A DNA stretch of 64,000 bases from Frigidibacter sp. ROC022 (GTDB taxonomy: Bacteria; Pseudomonadota; Alphaproteobacteria; Rhodobacterales; Rhodobacteraceae). This document shows positions 34,777-42,990 of the stretch, piece after piece; position 1 is the first letter of the stretch; each line of letters starts with the position of its first letter. The position numbers and the translations under genes are program-made. Location: the NCBI RefSeq assembly GCF_024723735.1, contig NZ_JANQDU010000001.1, positions 186,001 to 250,000 of the forward strand, read 5' to 3'. Below the pieces are notes generated by a model that was not told the origin of the DNA, searched no databases, and saw only the letters and a program-made list of their open reading frames with translations.

Positions 34777-35510
34777 GAACCGTGCCGCCCTTGGGGGCGG
34801 TCCAGCTCAGTTCGAACAAGTTGCAGGCCGGGCCGGCGGGCGCCCGAGGGCTTGGCTGCGGTGACGCCGGCAGCCGGGCGACGCTTTACGAGACGATCCG
34901 CAACGAGATCCTGTCCGGCGGGCTGGCGGCCAACGCCCGGCTGAAGGTCAGCGAGCTGGCCAGACGCTACAACACCTCGACCAACCCGGTGCGCGAGGCC
35001 CTGCAGCAGCTTCGGGGGGAGGGGTTCGTGGTGATCGAGCCGAACCGCGGCGCCCGGGTGCGGCAGGTGAACGAGGACTATGCCCGCGGCATTCTCGAGA
35101 TGCAGATGCTGATCGAGCCCTATCTGGTCAAATGGTTCTGCGGTGTCGTCACCAGGCCCGAGATCGAGCGCTTGACCGCGACCGCCGAGGCGATCGAGGA
35201 GCTGGATTTCGCCGACCTGGAGCGGCATTCGCAGCTTGATCTGGAGTTTCATCAGATCATCTATGCGCGGCATTACAACAGTCAGGCCCTGACCCTGTGG
35301 CGGCGGCAGCGGGATATCCTGGGGGCGCTGAACCGCGGGCATGAAGTGTCGCTGTCGCGCCGCAAGGCGGTGCTGCACGAGCACCGCGCGTTGATCGCGG
35401 CGATTTCGGACCATGACGGGGCGCGCGCCGCCGAGCTGATGACCCGGCATGTCCTGGGGTCGATGGAACAGACCATGACCAATATCCGGAGCAAGCGGGA
35501 GCCGGGCTGA
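34767..35510 (+). CDS. GntR-family transcriptional regulator, FCD type
   Basis: This regulator of about 247 residues has a winged helix-turn-helix: LYETIRNEILSGGLAANARLKVSELARRYNTSTNPVREALQQLRGEGFV, then an FCD ligand-binding domain with DLEFHQIIYARHYN (metal-type histidine) and a second histidine in VLHEHRALIAAI. The start is uncertain: ATG 34767 gives a 38-residue unstructured leader and lies in a palindromic operator; GTG 34782 or TTG 34791 are alternatives; none has a good Shine-Dalgarno. Divergence from the ThuA/oxidoreductase pair points to control of that pair. Confidence 0.85.
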   Translation: MVYRTVPPLGAVQLSSNKLQAGPAGARGLGCGDAGSRATLYETIRNEILSGGLAANARLKVSELARRYNTSTNPVREALQQLRGEGFVVIEPNRGARVRQVNEDYARGILEMQMLIEPYLVKWFCGVVTRPEIERLTATAEAIEELDFADLERHSQLDLEFHQIIYARHYNSQALTLWRRQRDILGALNRGHEVSLSRRKAVLHEHRALIAAISDHDGARAAELMTRHVLGSMEQTMTNIRSKREPG

Positions 35511-35717
35511 ACCCCCCGGGGCGCGGCCGGCAGCAACAGGGCCGGTATCTGCCCCGCGGGTCACAGGCCGCAGGCTTGCGGAGGCGACCTTTTGGCGCGT
35601 CGGCGCGGGGCCGTGGAAAGCAGCCAGCCGCCGTCCCATGACGTGTATGGGCTGCGGGCATTTCGCGGCGTGGGTGTTTCTGCTAGGCTGCCGGCGAGCA
35701 GTAAGAAAGGACTTTCG

Positions 35718-36200
35718 ATGCGTAGAATGACCGCTCTGGTCGCCTTGCTGGCGGCGCTCTGGCTTCCGGGCCTGGCGCAGGCGGCGAGTTGCAAGGTGCC
35801 CGGCGACGTGGCCGCCGCGGGCGCCGTGATACTGAAGAATGTCAATGCGGCACGGGCAAAGGCCGGGCTGAGGCCGCTGAAGATGACCTCGTCCCTGGTC
35901 AAGGCATCGCAGGGTCATGCCTGCTACATGGCCCGTTCCGGCAACTTCTCGCACAACGGGGCCGGCGGCATATCCCATGCGACGCGCGCCAAGCGGGCCG
36001 GGTGCCGCTGGAAGAGCGCCCTGGCCGAGAACATCGCCTATGGCTACAAGGACCCGGTCAAGATCTATCAGATGTGGATGGGGTCGCCGCATCACCGCGC
36101 CAATATCCTGAACCGCAAGGTCCGGCTGGCCGGTGTGGCCTATGCCGAGGGCGGGCCGCACGGACCCTATTGGGTGATGATGTATGCCGGCGGCTGCTAG
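35718..36200 (+). CDS. Secreted CAP/SCP-domain protein (YkwD-like)
   Basis: This 160-residue protein has a Sec signal (MRRMTALVALLAALWLPGLAQAAS) and a compact CAP domain: ILKNVNAARAKAGLRPLKMTSSLVKASQGHACYMARSGNFSHNG, then AENIAYGYKDPVKIYQMWMGSPHHRANILN and GVAYAEGGPHGPYWVMM. The histidine in FSHNG and the GSPHHRANIL motif are the family marks. The function of bacterial CAP proteins is poorly known. ATG 35718 follows AAAGGA (35706-35711); the upstream extension of the frame has no protein character. It stands alone between a regulator and the dtd gene. Confidence 0.87.
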   Translation: MRRMTALVALLAALWLPGLAQAASCKVPGDVAAAGAVILKNVNAARAKAGLRPLKMTSSLVKASQGHACYMARSGNFSHNGAGGISHATRAKRAGCRWKSALAENIAYGYKDPVKIYQMWMGSPHHRANILNRKVRLAGVAYAEGGPHGPYWVMMYAGGC

Positions 36201-36215
36201 GGTCTTGCTTCCGGG

Positions 36216-36659
36216 TCAGGCTTCGGTATCCAGCCAGATCGTCACCGGCCCCTGATTGACCAGCGCGACGGACATGTCGGCACCGAAGCGTCCGCGTTCG
36301 ACCTTCGGGCCGAGTGCAGACAGGGCGTCAGCAAAGGCTTCGTAGAGCTGCCGGCCCTCTTCGGGCGGGGCGGCGCTGGAGAAGCCGGGGCGGTTGCCGC
36401 GCGAGGTATCGGCGGCCAGGGTGAACTGGCTGACCACCAGCGCGGCGCCGCCGGTATCGAGCAGAGAGCGGTTCATCCGGCCCTCGGCGTCGCGGAAAAT
36501 CCGCAGCCTGGCGATCTTGCCGGCCAGCGTCTCGGCCTGGGCGGGGCCGTCGCCCTGCATGGCGCAGACCAGCACCAGAAGGCCCGGCCCGATCTCGCCC
36601 AGCACCTCGCCGGCGACGCTGACCCGTGCCTCGGACACTCTCTGGACAAGGGCCCGCAT
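36216..36659 (-). CDS. dtd: D-aminoacyl-tRNA deacylase Dtd
   Basis: This 147-residue enzyme removes D-amino acids, and glycine from tRNA-Ala, as proofreading after aminoacylation. It starts [31 protein letters not shown], the standard Dtd beginning. The cross-subunit active-site motifs are recognisable as [29 protein letters not shown] (SQFTL plus the NRPxF/GP-type region) and the C-terminal [10 protein letters not shown]. Length is typical. It begins two bases after the sugar-kinase stop and is second in that operon. Confidence 0.95.
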   Translation of the reverse strand: MRALVQRVSEARVSVAGEVLGEIGPGLLVLVCAMQGDGPAQAETLAGKIARLRIFRDAEGRMNRSLLDTGGAALVVSQFTLAADTSRGNRPGFSSAAPPEEGRQLYEAFADALSALGPKVERGRFGADMSVALVNQGPVTIWLDTEA

Positions 36660-36661
36660 CG

Positions 36662-37582
36662 TCAGAGTTCCGAAGCCCAGGGCGGGTTGGCCCCGGCGCG
36701 GCTGACGGTGACGGCGGCGGCGCGCACGCCCAGTGTCAGCGCCTCGCGCAGGTCGTCGTCGCTCAGCGCGGCAATGGCGGCTTTGCTCAGCTTGCCGGAC
36801 CGGTGCAGTGCCGCCAGAACGCCGGCATTGAACGTGTCCCCGGCGCCGACGGTATCGACCACGCTGACACGCTGCGAGGCGACATGCACCGAACCGCGCG
36901 CCATATGGGCGGTGGCGCCCCTGGCGCCTTCGGTGATCAGCACCAGTTTCGGTCCCTTGGCCAGAAGGCCCTGCGCCAGGGCGGTCAGGTCTCCGGCGCC
37001 TTCGAGCCAGTGCAGATCCTCGTCGGAAAGCTTGACGATGTCCGAGAGCGCCAGCATCCGGGCCACGCGGGCGCGGTAGGCGTCCGGGTCGGTGATGAAA
37101 CCGGGGCGGATGTTGGGGTCGAGCATCGTCACCCGTCGGCCGGCCTCGCGGGTCATCAGTGCCTCATAGCTGGCGCCGGCCGGTTCCTTGGCCAGGTAGA
37201 TGCCGCCGAAGAACATCGCGGTGGTGCTGTCGGGGATCGCCGGCAGGTCGTCAACGGACAGCATCCGCCCGGCGGTCGCCTCGTCGTAGAAGGCATAGCT
37301 GGCCTGGCCGTTCACCAGCCTGACGAAGGCGAGCGTGCAGGGCCGGTCCGAGCGGACGCAGAGCGAGGCATCGACCTTGCTGGCGCCGAGCGCGTCGAGA
37401 AGCTGGTCGCCGAACATGTCGCGCGACAGGCCCGAGAGAAAGCCGGACGGGGCGCCGAGACGGCCAAGCGCGACGGCGGTGTTGAAGACCGCGCCGCCGG
37501 GATAGGGGGCAAAGCAGGCTTCGCCGTCCCGGCTTTCGCGTGGCAACATGTCGATCAGCGCTTCGCCGCAACTCAAGATCAT
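36662..37582 (-). CDS. PfkB-family sugar kinase, fructokinase-like
   Basis: This 306-residue ATP-dependent carbohydrate kinase probably acts on fructose or a related sugar. It begins [15 protein letters not shown] chose ATG 37582, which has AAGGA seven bases upstream, over GTG two codons earlier. The PfkB signature 2 with the catalytic aspartate is [18 protein letters not shown] near the C-terminus, and signature 1 is in the [15 protein letters not shown] segment. Dtd follows in the same operon. Confidence 0.88.
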   Translation of the reverse strand: MILSCGEALIDMLPRESRDGEACFAPYPGGAVFNTAVALGRLGAPSGFLSGLSRDMFGDQLLDALGASKVDASLCVRSDRPCTLAFVRLVNGQASYAFYDEATAGRMLSVDDLPAIPDSTTAMFFGGIYLAKEPAGASYEALMTREAGRRVTMLDPNIRPGFITDPDAYRARVARMLALSDIVKLSDEDLHWLEGAGDLTALAQGLLAKGPKLVLITEGARGATAHMARGSVHVASQRVSVVDTVGAGDTFNAGVLAALHRSGKLSKAAIAALSDDDLREALTLGVRAAAVTVSRAGANPPWASEL

Positions 37583-37824
37583 CGTCACATCCTTCCCGGC
37601 CGAACCCGTCGCGCCACCCTAATTCGACGTGTTCGCCGGGTCGAGAGGCCGGCACGCCGCCATCCCTTCGTCTTTACGCAATGTAAGCTGCGTCCGGGCT
37701 GGCGGATCAACCGGGGGGGCGACGATGTTCTACTCCATGACGACCTGCGCATTTCCAGGAGCCAAGCGGGATCCGGCCTGGCCGCGCCCGGCGACCGTTG
37801 TCGTAACGTCGCATTTCGGCGCGG

Positions 37825-37838
37825 TTGATCAAGGTCAA
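37825..37838 (+). promoter_or_regulatory. FNR/Dnr-type box upstream of hsp20
   Basis: TTGATCAAGGTCAA matches the FNR/CRP-family consensus TTGAT-N4-ATCAA with one change (GTCAA in the second half), the form often seen for Fnr/Dnr-type regulators in Paracoccus and Rhodobacter. Its centre is about 65 bases before ATG 37897, a distance compatible with activation at about -41.5 if the leader is short. Confidence 0.65.
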
Positions 37839-37896
37839 GGAAGCGCGTGGCGCGTGGCGCATACTCGCCTCACACGATTCGACAATGGAGTGTGTG

Positions 37897-38313
37897 ATGG
37901 TCGAGAAAGCTCATACAACGGGCCTCTGGCCCAGTCTGACCGATCCGCTGCGGGCCTTCGGGCAGCGCCTCGCGGAATGGGTGGCCCCCGCCGCCGAAGC
38001 GACCGCCAACGGCGATGTCTACAGGGTCTCGGTGGAACTGCCGGGGGTGTCCGAGGACGATGTCGAGATCACCCTGGACAACGATGTGCTGACCATGAAG
38101 GGCGAGAAAACCTCGGAGCGCGAAGAGAAGGGCGATACCTGGTTCTTCACGGAACGCCAGTACGGCGCCTTTCAGCGCAGCTTCCGGATGCCGCCCGATG
38201 CCGATCCCGACAAGGTCTCGGCAGAGATGAAGGACGGCGTCCTGACCGTGTCGGTCTGCAAGCGCGATGCGCAGAAGAGCAACGCCAAATCGATAAAGAT
38301 CACCCGCGGCTAG
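37897..38313 (+). CDS. Small heat-shock protein, Hsp20 family
   Basis: This 138-residue ATP-independent holdase chaperone has an alpha-crystallin domain from DVYRVSVELPGVSEDDVEITLDNDVLTMKGE through RSFRMPPDADPDKVSAEMKDGVLTVSV, with the conserved A/G-x-x-x-D-G-V-L motif (MKDGVLTVSV) near the end. The start at 37897 has GGAG six bases upstream; an ATG four codons earlier is possible. The region in front (37589-37896, 308 bases) holds no gene but contains an FNR/Dnr-type box, suggesting induction at low oxygen rather than only by heat. Confidence 0.9.
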   Translation: MVEKAHTTGLWPSLTDPLRAFGQRLAEWVAPAAEATANGDVYRVSVELPGVSEDDVEITLDNDVLTMKGEKTSEREEKGDTWFFTERQYGAFQRSFRMPPDADPDKVSAEMKDGVLTVSVCKRDAQKSNAKSIKITRG

Positions 38314-38339
38314 GAGGCGTCCCTGCTGCGGATGTCGGG

Positions 38340-38368
38340 CCGGGGTCACCGCAGGGTGGCCCCGGTTT
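38340..38368. terminator. Hairpin between convergent hsp20 and zinc-ribbon genes
   Basis: CCGGGGTCACC (38340-38350) pairs with GGTGGCCCCGG (38355-38365), one G-U wobble, loop GCAG, followed by TTT on the plus strand. A probable terminator for hsp20, 27 bases after its stop; it may also act on the opposite strand. Confidence 0.6.
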
Positions 38369-38385
38369 CGGCTGGTCCGTCGGGA

Positions 38386-39504
38386 TCACTGGTTCTGCGT
38401 GTAGACATAGGCCGCGATCCCGGCCACGATCAGGCCCAGCACCACCGCGAAGGCGATCTTCCAGGCCGACCAGGGCCGTTCGCCCCTGACCTTGCCGGTG
38501 CGGGCGTTGACCACGAAACGGAAGCTCTTGCCGTTGTACTTGTAGGCTGCCATCCAGACCGGCAGCAGGATGTGCTTGAAGGTCACGTCGCTGAGCACCG
38601 TGTTCACCGAATGGATGCGCTGTTCGTCGCCGCCGATGTCGCGCCGCACGTCCTGACGGATCACACCATCCATGTAGGCGCGGGCCTCGGCCATGCCCTC
38701 GGTCAGTTCGACCGTGTAGCCCTCGGCGCTGAACCCGGCGAGATATTCCGGCCGGTAGTCGCGCAATTCGTCGAGATCCCAGGGATCGAGCGCCTCGGTA
38801 TAGCGTTTCGGCAGGGCCCGTGAGGCCAGCACCAGCACGTCGTTGAAGAACCGCGCGACATGGCCGCGCCGGGGCGACCAGCGGATGTGGCGCTCGCGCA
38901 CGGTCTTGGTCTTGCCGTTCCGGACGACGGTGCGGGTGGTGTAATAGGCATCTCCGCGCTGGCCGGAATAGTCGCTTTCGGTCTGCGCATCGAAGGTCCA
39001 GTAGGGCACGTAGATGCCGTCCATGGTCCGGCCCTTGCGGGCATATTCCCGAAGCCCGTTCGGCGCGAACCACAGCTTGCCCAGCCATTTGGTCATCGCC
39101 TCGCGGGCCTCGGGTTCCGAGAGCCGGAAGGCCAGCAGCCCGCGCGGCTTGATCTGCCGATGCGCCCCGGTGCCGATCACCACCGGCGTCGCGCAATAGG
39201 CACATTCGGTGGCATGGCTGGCGCCGTGAAACTCGACCAGCGCACCGCAGTTCGGGCAGCGCGTGACGCGGGTCTCCTCCATCGTCGAGGGGGCCAGCCG
39301 GTTGTCCAGCGCTGCATTGTAGTCCAGTTCCCGCGCCGCGCGGTCCCCGCTGCCGTTGCCGGGGATCGGTTCTATCGCGCCGCAATGGTCGCAGATCAGA
39401 TCGTCCGATCCGGGCTTGTAGCGCAGATCGGCGCCGCAGGTGTGGCAGGGAAAGCGGTGTTCGTCGCCCGCCCCGCCGGCGGCCGGGATATCGGTCAGCG
39501 CCAT
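38386..39504 (-). CDS. TFIIB-type zinc-ribbon protein with C-terminal membrane helix
   Basis: This 372-residue protein is often mislabelled as primosomal protein N' or helicase; I see no helicase motifs. It has two zinc ribbons: CHTCGADLRYKPGSDDLICDHC (residues 19-40) and CPNCGALVEFHGASHATECAYC (about 82-103). Next comes a globular region with WLGKLWFAPNGLREYA and YVPYWTFDAQTESDYSGQRGD, and the C-terminus is a single membrane helix (FAVVLGLIVAGIAAYVYTQ). In other bacteria this family sits beside SPFH/YdjI-type proteins, as here (179 bases upstream, same strand). The role is unknown; a membrane-linked metal-binding scaffold is plausible. Confidence 0.8.
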   Translation of the reverse strand: MALTDIPAAGGAGDEHRFPCHTCGADLRYKPGSDDLICDHCGAIEPIPGNGSGDRAARELDYNAALDNRLAPSTMEETRVTRCPNCGALVEFHGASHATECAYCATPVVIGTGAHRQIKPRGLLAFRLSEPEAREAMTKWLGKLWFAPNGLREYARKGRTMDGIYVPYWTFDAQTESDYSGQRGDAYYTTRTVVRNGKTKTVRERHIRWSPRRGHVARFFNDVLVLASRALPKRYTEALDPWDLDELRDYRPEYLAGFSAEGYTVELTEGMAEARAYMDGVIRQDVRRDIGGDEQRIHSVNTVLSDVTFKHILLPVWMAAYKYNGKSFRFVVNARTGKVRGERPWSAWKIAFAVVLGLIVAGIAAYVYTQNQ

Positions 39505-39683
39505 GGCTGCGCTCGCCGGCTGGACCGGGTGCAGGTCGCGGGCCGCGGGCGGCAGGCCGGGCGGGGCCCGGCCCGTCTACCGGGGCGCGGCCCCTTGGGG
39601 CCGATCGATTGCGCACGCGATATGAAGCTCATTCCGAAATCAATGCTCTGGCGCCAGGATGTGCTCTTGGTGAAGGTCCGCGC

Positions 39684-40826
39684 CTAGCCGGCGGGCGGCG
39701 GCGGGGGCGGCGGCATCACGGTGAAGAGCTGCGCCAGCTCGTCGATCTCGCCGGCCTTGGTCCAGCCGTCCTGCCCGGGCGCCCAGACCAGGGTCTCGCG
39801 GGTGAAGCTGCCTTCGGTAACCATCCGGCCAAGGTGGCCGCGCCCATAGGGGCCGCTGGTCTGGCCGTTGACCGCGAGGTGCCAGACCTTCTCGACCGGC
39901 GGCGGGGGAGGCGGCGGCGGGGCCGCGGCGGCAGCATGCGCCGGACCGGCGGGCACGGCGCCCCACGGGCCGGGCTGGCCCATGCCGGCCATCGCGCCGC
40001 CCATGGCCATGCCCATGCCGGCACCCATCCCGGTCGCCATCGCGCCGCCGGCGGCACCGCCCGGCTGGCCGACGGCCTCGGCGGCGTTGAACTGCATGTA
40101 TTTGCCCATGTCGCCGACGATCCCCATCGAGGTGCGCTTGTCCATCACCTTCTCGACTTCCTCGGGAAGCGAGATGTTCTCGACATAGAATTCCGGTATC
40201 GAGAGGCCGTAGGCGGCAATCGCGGGCTTGATCGCCTCGGTGACGATCTTGGCGAAATCGGCGGTGTTGGCGGCCATGTCCAGCACCGGAATCCCCGACG
40301 ACGCTGCAACGCGGCTGAACTCCTGCACGATGATGTTGCGAATCTGGTAGCTGACCTCGTCCGACGTGAACTCGCCATCGGTGCCGACGATTTCCTGCAG
40401 GAACCTGCCCGGGTCCGAGACCCGCATCGAATAGGTGCCGAAGGAGCGCAGCCGGACCATGCCGAATTCCGGATCGCGGCAGATGATCGGGTTCTTGGTG
40501 CCCCATTTCTGGTCGTTGAAGCGGGTGGTGTTGACGAAATAGATCTCGGACTTGAACGGCGACTGGAAGCCGTGATCCCAGTGCTGCAACGAGGTCATGA
40601 TCGGCATGTTGTTGGTTTCGAGCATGTAGAGCCCGGGCGTGAACACGTCTGCCAGCTGCCCTTCATGCACGAAGACCGCCGCCTGACCTTCGCGCACCGT
40701 CAGCTTGGCGCCGTACTTGATTTCGTGGCCCTGCCGCTCGAACCGCCAGACCATCGTGTCGCGGGTGTCGTCGGTCCAGTGGATGACATCGATGAACTGT
40801 CCACTGAGGAAATCGAGAATGCCCAT
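39684..40826 (-). CDS. SPFH-domain (YdjI-like) protein with C-terminal GYF-like domain
   Basis: This 380-residue protein has an SPFH/band-7-like region of the virion-core/YdjI type (residues 1-235: QGHEIKYGAKLTVREGQAAVFVHEGQLADVFTPGLYML, then YVENISLPEEVEKVMDKRTSMGIVGDM). A low-complexity G/M/A-rich linker follows (about 245-285), then a run of eight prolines, and a GYF_2/DUF4339 domain (WHLAVNGQTSGPYGRGHLGRMV). It ends in another proline run. AAAGGGG precedes ATG 40826. Bacillus YdjI helps assemble membrane-stress complexes; a similar scaffold role with the zinc-ribbon partner is inferred. Confidence 0.82.
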   Translation of the reverse strand: MGILDFLSGQFIDVIHWTDDTRDTMVWRFERQGHEIKYGAKLTVREGQAAVFVHEGQLADVFTPGLYMLETNNMPIMTSLQHWDHGFQSPFKSEIYFVNTTRFNDQKWGTKNPIICRDPEFGMVRLRSFGTYSMRVSDPGRFLQEIVGTDGEFTSDEVSYQIRNIIVQEFSRVAASSGIPVLDMAANTADFAKIVTEAIKPAIAAYGLSIPEFYVENISLPEEVEKVMDKRTSMGIVGDMGKYMQFNAAEAVGQPGGAAGGAMATGMGAGMGMAMGGAMAGMGQPGPWGAVPAGPAHAAAAAPPPPPPPPVEKVWHLAVNGQTSGPYGRGHLGRMVTEGSFTRETLVWAPGQDGWTKAGEIDELAQLFTVMPPPPPPPAG

Positions 40827-40927
40827 AAACTGCCCCTTTCTTTACGCCACATGGCCCTGTCAGTCCGAGACCATACTCTCATGAGCGATTTGTGCCAGTC
40901 CAAGGCGCAGGGAAGGAAGCAGAAACC

Positions 40928-42157
40928 ATGTTCGATCCGCTGATTGCGCCGCTGGCCGTCATGACGGGGCTGGTGCTGGCACTGGTCCTGGCGCGGCGGG
41001 TGGCGGCAGCGGGAAAGCTGGCCCTGCCCGACCAGAGCCGCCGGACCGGCCATGTCGATGGTCTGCGCGGGCTGCTGGCCCCGGCGGTGATGGTGCAGCA
41101 CTTCGCGGTCTGGGTCCGGTTCCGCACAAGGGGCGGGACGATTCTGGACCTGCCGGACGTTCCGGCGGTCGTGGCGGCCGGGCAGGTGGCGGTGGCACTG
41201 TTCTTCATGATCTCGGCAGCGCTGTTCTATGACCGGGTGACGCGCGGCATGGGGCTGGCGGCCTGGGTGCGGCTCTACCTGTCGCGGCTGTTCCGGATCA
41301 TGCCGCTGGTGTTTGCGGTGGTGGCGATCGGACTCGGGATGCTCTGGTGTCTGGGCGGGCGCCCGGTGCCGGGCGACGCGGGCAACCTGTGGCGGATCAT
41401 CACCTTTCAGGGCACGCCGCCGGTCTTTGGCGGGAACCAGAGTCTGCTGCTGTTCTCGGCGTTCTGGACGCTGAGGGTCGAGTGGATATTCTACCTGGCG
41501 CTGCCCTTGGTGGCCCTGGGGGCCGCGGCGATCCCGCGGCCCGGATTGCGGATTGCGGGGCTGACGCTGGCGGCCGGGCTGGCGATGGTGCTGCTCTTCC
41601 CGCATCTTGCCTGTTTCCTGCTTGGCTACCTTGCGGTCGAACTGGGCCGCCAGCCGCGTGCAACCCGAGTTCTTCAATTGCCGGCGTTCGGCTGGCTGGC
41701 GCTGCTGCTGATCGTGGGGCAGGTTGCCTTTGTCGGTACGATCCAAACCGTGTTCAGCGGTTGGCTTCTGCTGGTGCTGTTCCTGGCGGTGCGGAGCGGC
41801 AATCCGGTCTTTGCCTGGCTCGGCCGTCCGGGTTTCCTGACGCTGGGGGAATGGTCCTACAGCATCTACCTGCTGCACAGCCTGGTGCTGTTCGCGCTGT
41901 TCGCCATGGCCGCTCCGACATTGGCCGCGCCGTCCTGGTGGCTGTTCCCGCCGGCCCTGATGACGGTCGTGCTGCTTGCCGGGCTGAGCCATCGCTGGAT
42001 CGAGTTGCCGGGCATCCGGGCCGGGAAACGCCTGGCCGCGGCGCTGTCGCCGGGCGTCGTCGTTCAGGCCGGCCCGCCCATCAGCTCTTCGGCGATGACC
42101 TCGACGATCGGGCGGGCCTCGGCCTCGGTCATGCCGACCTTCAGGCGCGGGTCGTAG
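40928..42157 (+). CDS. Acyltransferase-3 family membrane protein (O-acetyltransferase type)
   Basis: This 409-residue integral membrane protein has about ten helices. The acyltransferase-3 hallmark is HVDGLRGLLAPAVMVQHFAV (the conserved R and H), and AALFYDRVTRGMGLAAWVRLYLSRLFRIMPL is the typical second motif. These enzymes O-acylate surface sugars. ATG 40928 precedes the first helix. The last about 31 residues are encoded antisense to the convergent DUF2927 gene and look unlike membrane-protein sequence, so the natural stop may have been lost, or a frameshift may be present. Confidence 0.78.
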   Translation: MFDPLIAPLAVMTGLVLALVLARRVAAAGKLALPDQSRRTGHVDGLRGLLAPAVMVQHFAVWVRFRTRGGTILDLPDVPAVVAAGQVAVALFFMISAALFYDRVTRGMGLAAWVRLYLSRLFRIMPLVFAVVAIGLGMLWCLGGRPVPGDAGNLWRIITFQGTPPVFGGNQSLLLFSAFWTLRVEWIFYLALPLVALGAAAIPRPGLRIAGLTLAAGLAMVLLFPHLACFLLGYLAVELGRQPRATRVLQLPAFGWLALLLIVGQVAFVGTIQTVFSGWLLLVLFLAVRSGNPVFAWLGRPGFLTLGEWSYSIYLLHSLVLFALFAMAAPTLAAPSWWLFPPALMTVVLLAGLSHRWIELPGIRAGKRLAAALSPGVVVQAGPPISSSAMTSTIGRASASVMPTFRRGS

Positions 42158-42987
42158 AGGATCCGCAGGAGCAGTTCGTCCAGCCGGGTCAGCAGGGCGA
42201 ACTCCTCGTCGTCGTTGAAGATCGAGGGTCGCGCCTTGGGGCTGTCATTGGCCAGGCCAAGCCCCTGCGCCAGTTCCTCGTGCACGCAGGAGAGCCGCAG
42301 CAGGTCGGGGTTCTCGGCCCGGATCACCGCCACGGCCTTGCCATAGGCCATCGAGCCGGGCACCTCGCCGTTGACCACAAGACAATAGGTCTGCGGGTCC
42401 ATGTTGATGATCGCATCGGTCGTGGCGCGGTCGAGCCCGGGGATCAGCCGGGCCAGTTCCGGCCCGTAGGCGCGGCGTTCGCCCTCGGTCAGGATCAGCA
42501 CGATGAAGTTGCCGCCCGAGGAGACCATCGAGATCGGGTGCCGGGTCAGCCGGGCCAGCCGCGCCGCGAAGGCGCTGATCCGGGCCCGGTCGCGGTCGGC
42601 GCTAGCCGGGTCGACGGCGGGGCCGAAGACCACACGCATCTGCACCGGACGTTCCCAGCGGCGCAGGGTGCTGGCCGAGGGTCTTTCGATCAGCCGTCCG
42701 CCCTGGTTGGTGTATTCGTCATACATGGCGATGCGCAGGAAGGTCTCGACCAGATCACGGGTCGTGAAGGGCAGGTCGTCGCCCGGATCGGTGCGCATCA
42801 GCCCCTGGGCCAGAAAGGCGGCTTGGATGCGGGCGTAATAGGCGGCGGTCTCGGCCGACAGGGCCGAAGGTTCGGGCGTCGCAGGGCGGGCCGGGCGTGC
42901 CGGCGGCGCCGGTACCGGCTCGACCGGCATCGGTGCATCGCAGGCCGCCAGGCAGGCCGCCGCCAGGAGAGCCCAGCCGCCCCGCAT
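42064..42987 (-). CDS. DUF2927 lipoprotein with HEELAQ putative metal site
   Basis: This 307-residue lipoprotein has a lipobox at the N-terminus (LLAAACLAAC, cysteine 16) followed by a proline-rich linker. The DUF2927 domain runs from about residue 75 to 285, with PVQMRVVFGP, ISAFAARLARLTRHPI, and the motif SCVHEELAQGLGLANDS. HEELAQ resembles a zinc-protease HExxQ/H signature; whether the protein is a peptidase is not established. It follows TelA by three bases in the miniprotein-XpaC-TelA operon and overlaps the convergent acyltransferase gene by 94 bases. Confidence 0.8.
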   Translation of the reverse strand: MRGGWALLAAACLAACDAPMPVEPVPAPPARPARPATPEPSALSAETAAYYARIQAAFLAQGLMRTDPGDDLPFTTRDLVETFLRIAMYDEYTNQGGRLIERPSASTLRRWERPVQMRVVFGPAVDPASADRDRARISAFAARLARLTRHPISMVSSGGNFIVLILTEGERRAYGPELARLIPGLDRATTDAIINMDPQTYCLVVNGEVPGSMAYGKAVAVIRAENPDLLRLSCVHEELAQGLGLANDSPKARPSIFNDDEEFALLTRLDELLLRILYDPRLKVGMTEAEARPIVEVIAEELMGGPA

Positions 42988-42990
42988 CGC

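Noticed and set aside
38386-39504. Helicase / primosomal protein N' identity for the zinc-ribbon protein
   Set aside because: No Walker or helicase motifs; two zinc ribbons and a C-terminal membrane helix instead.
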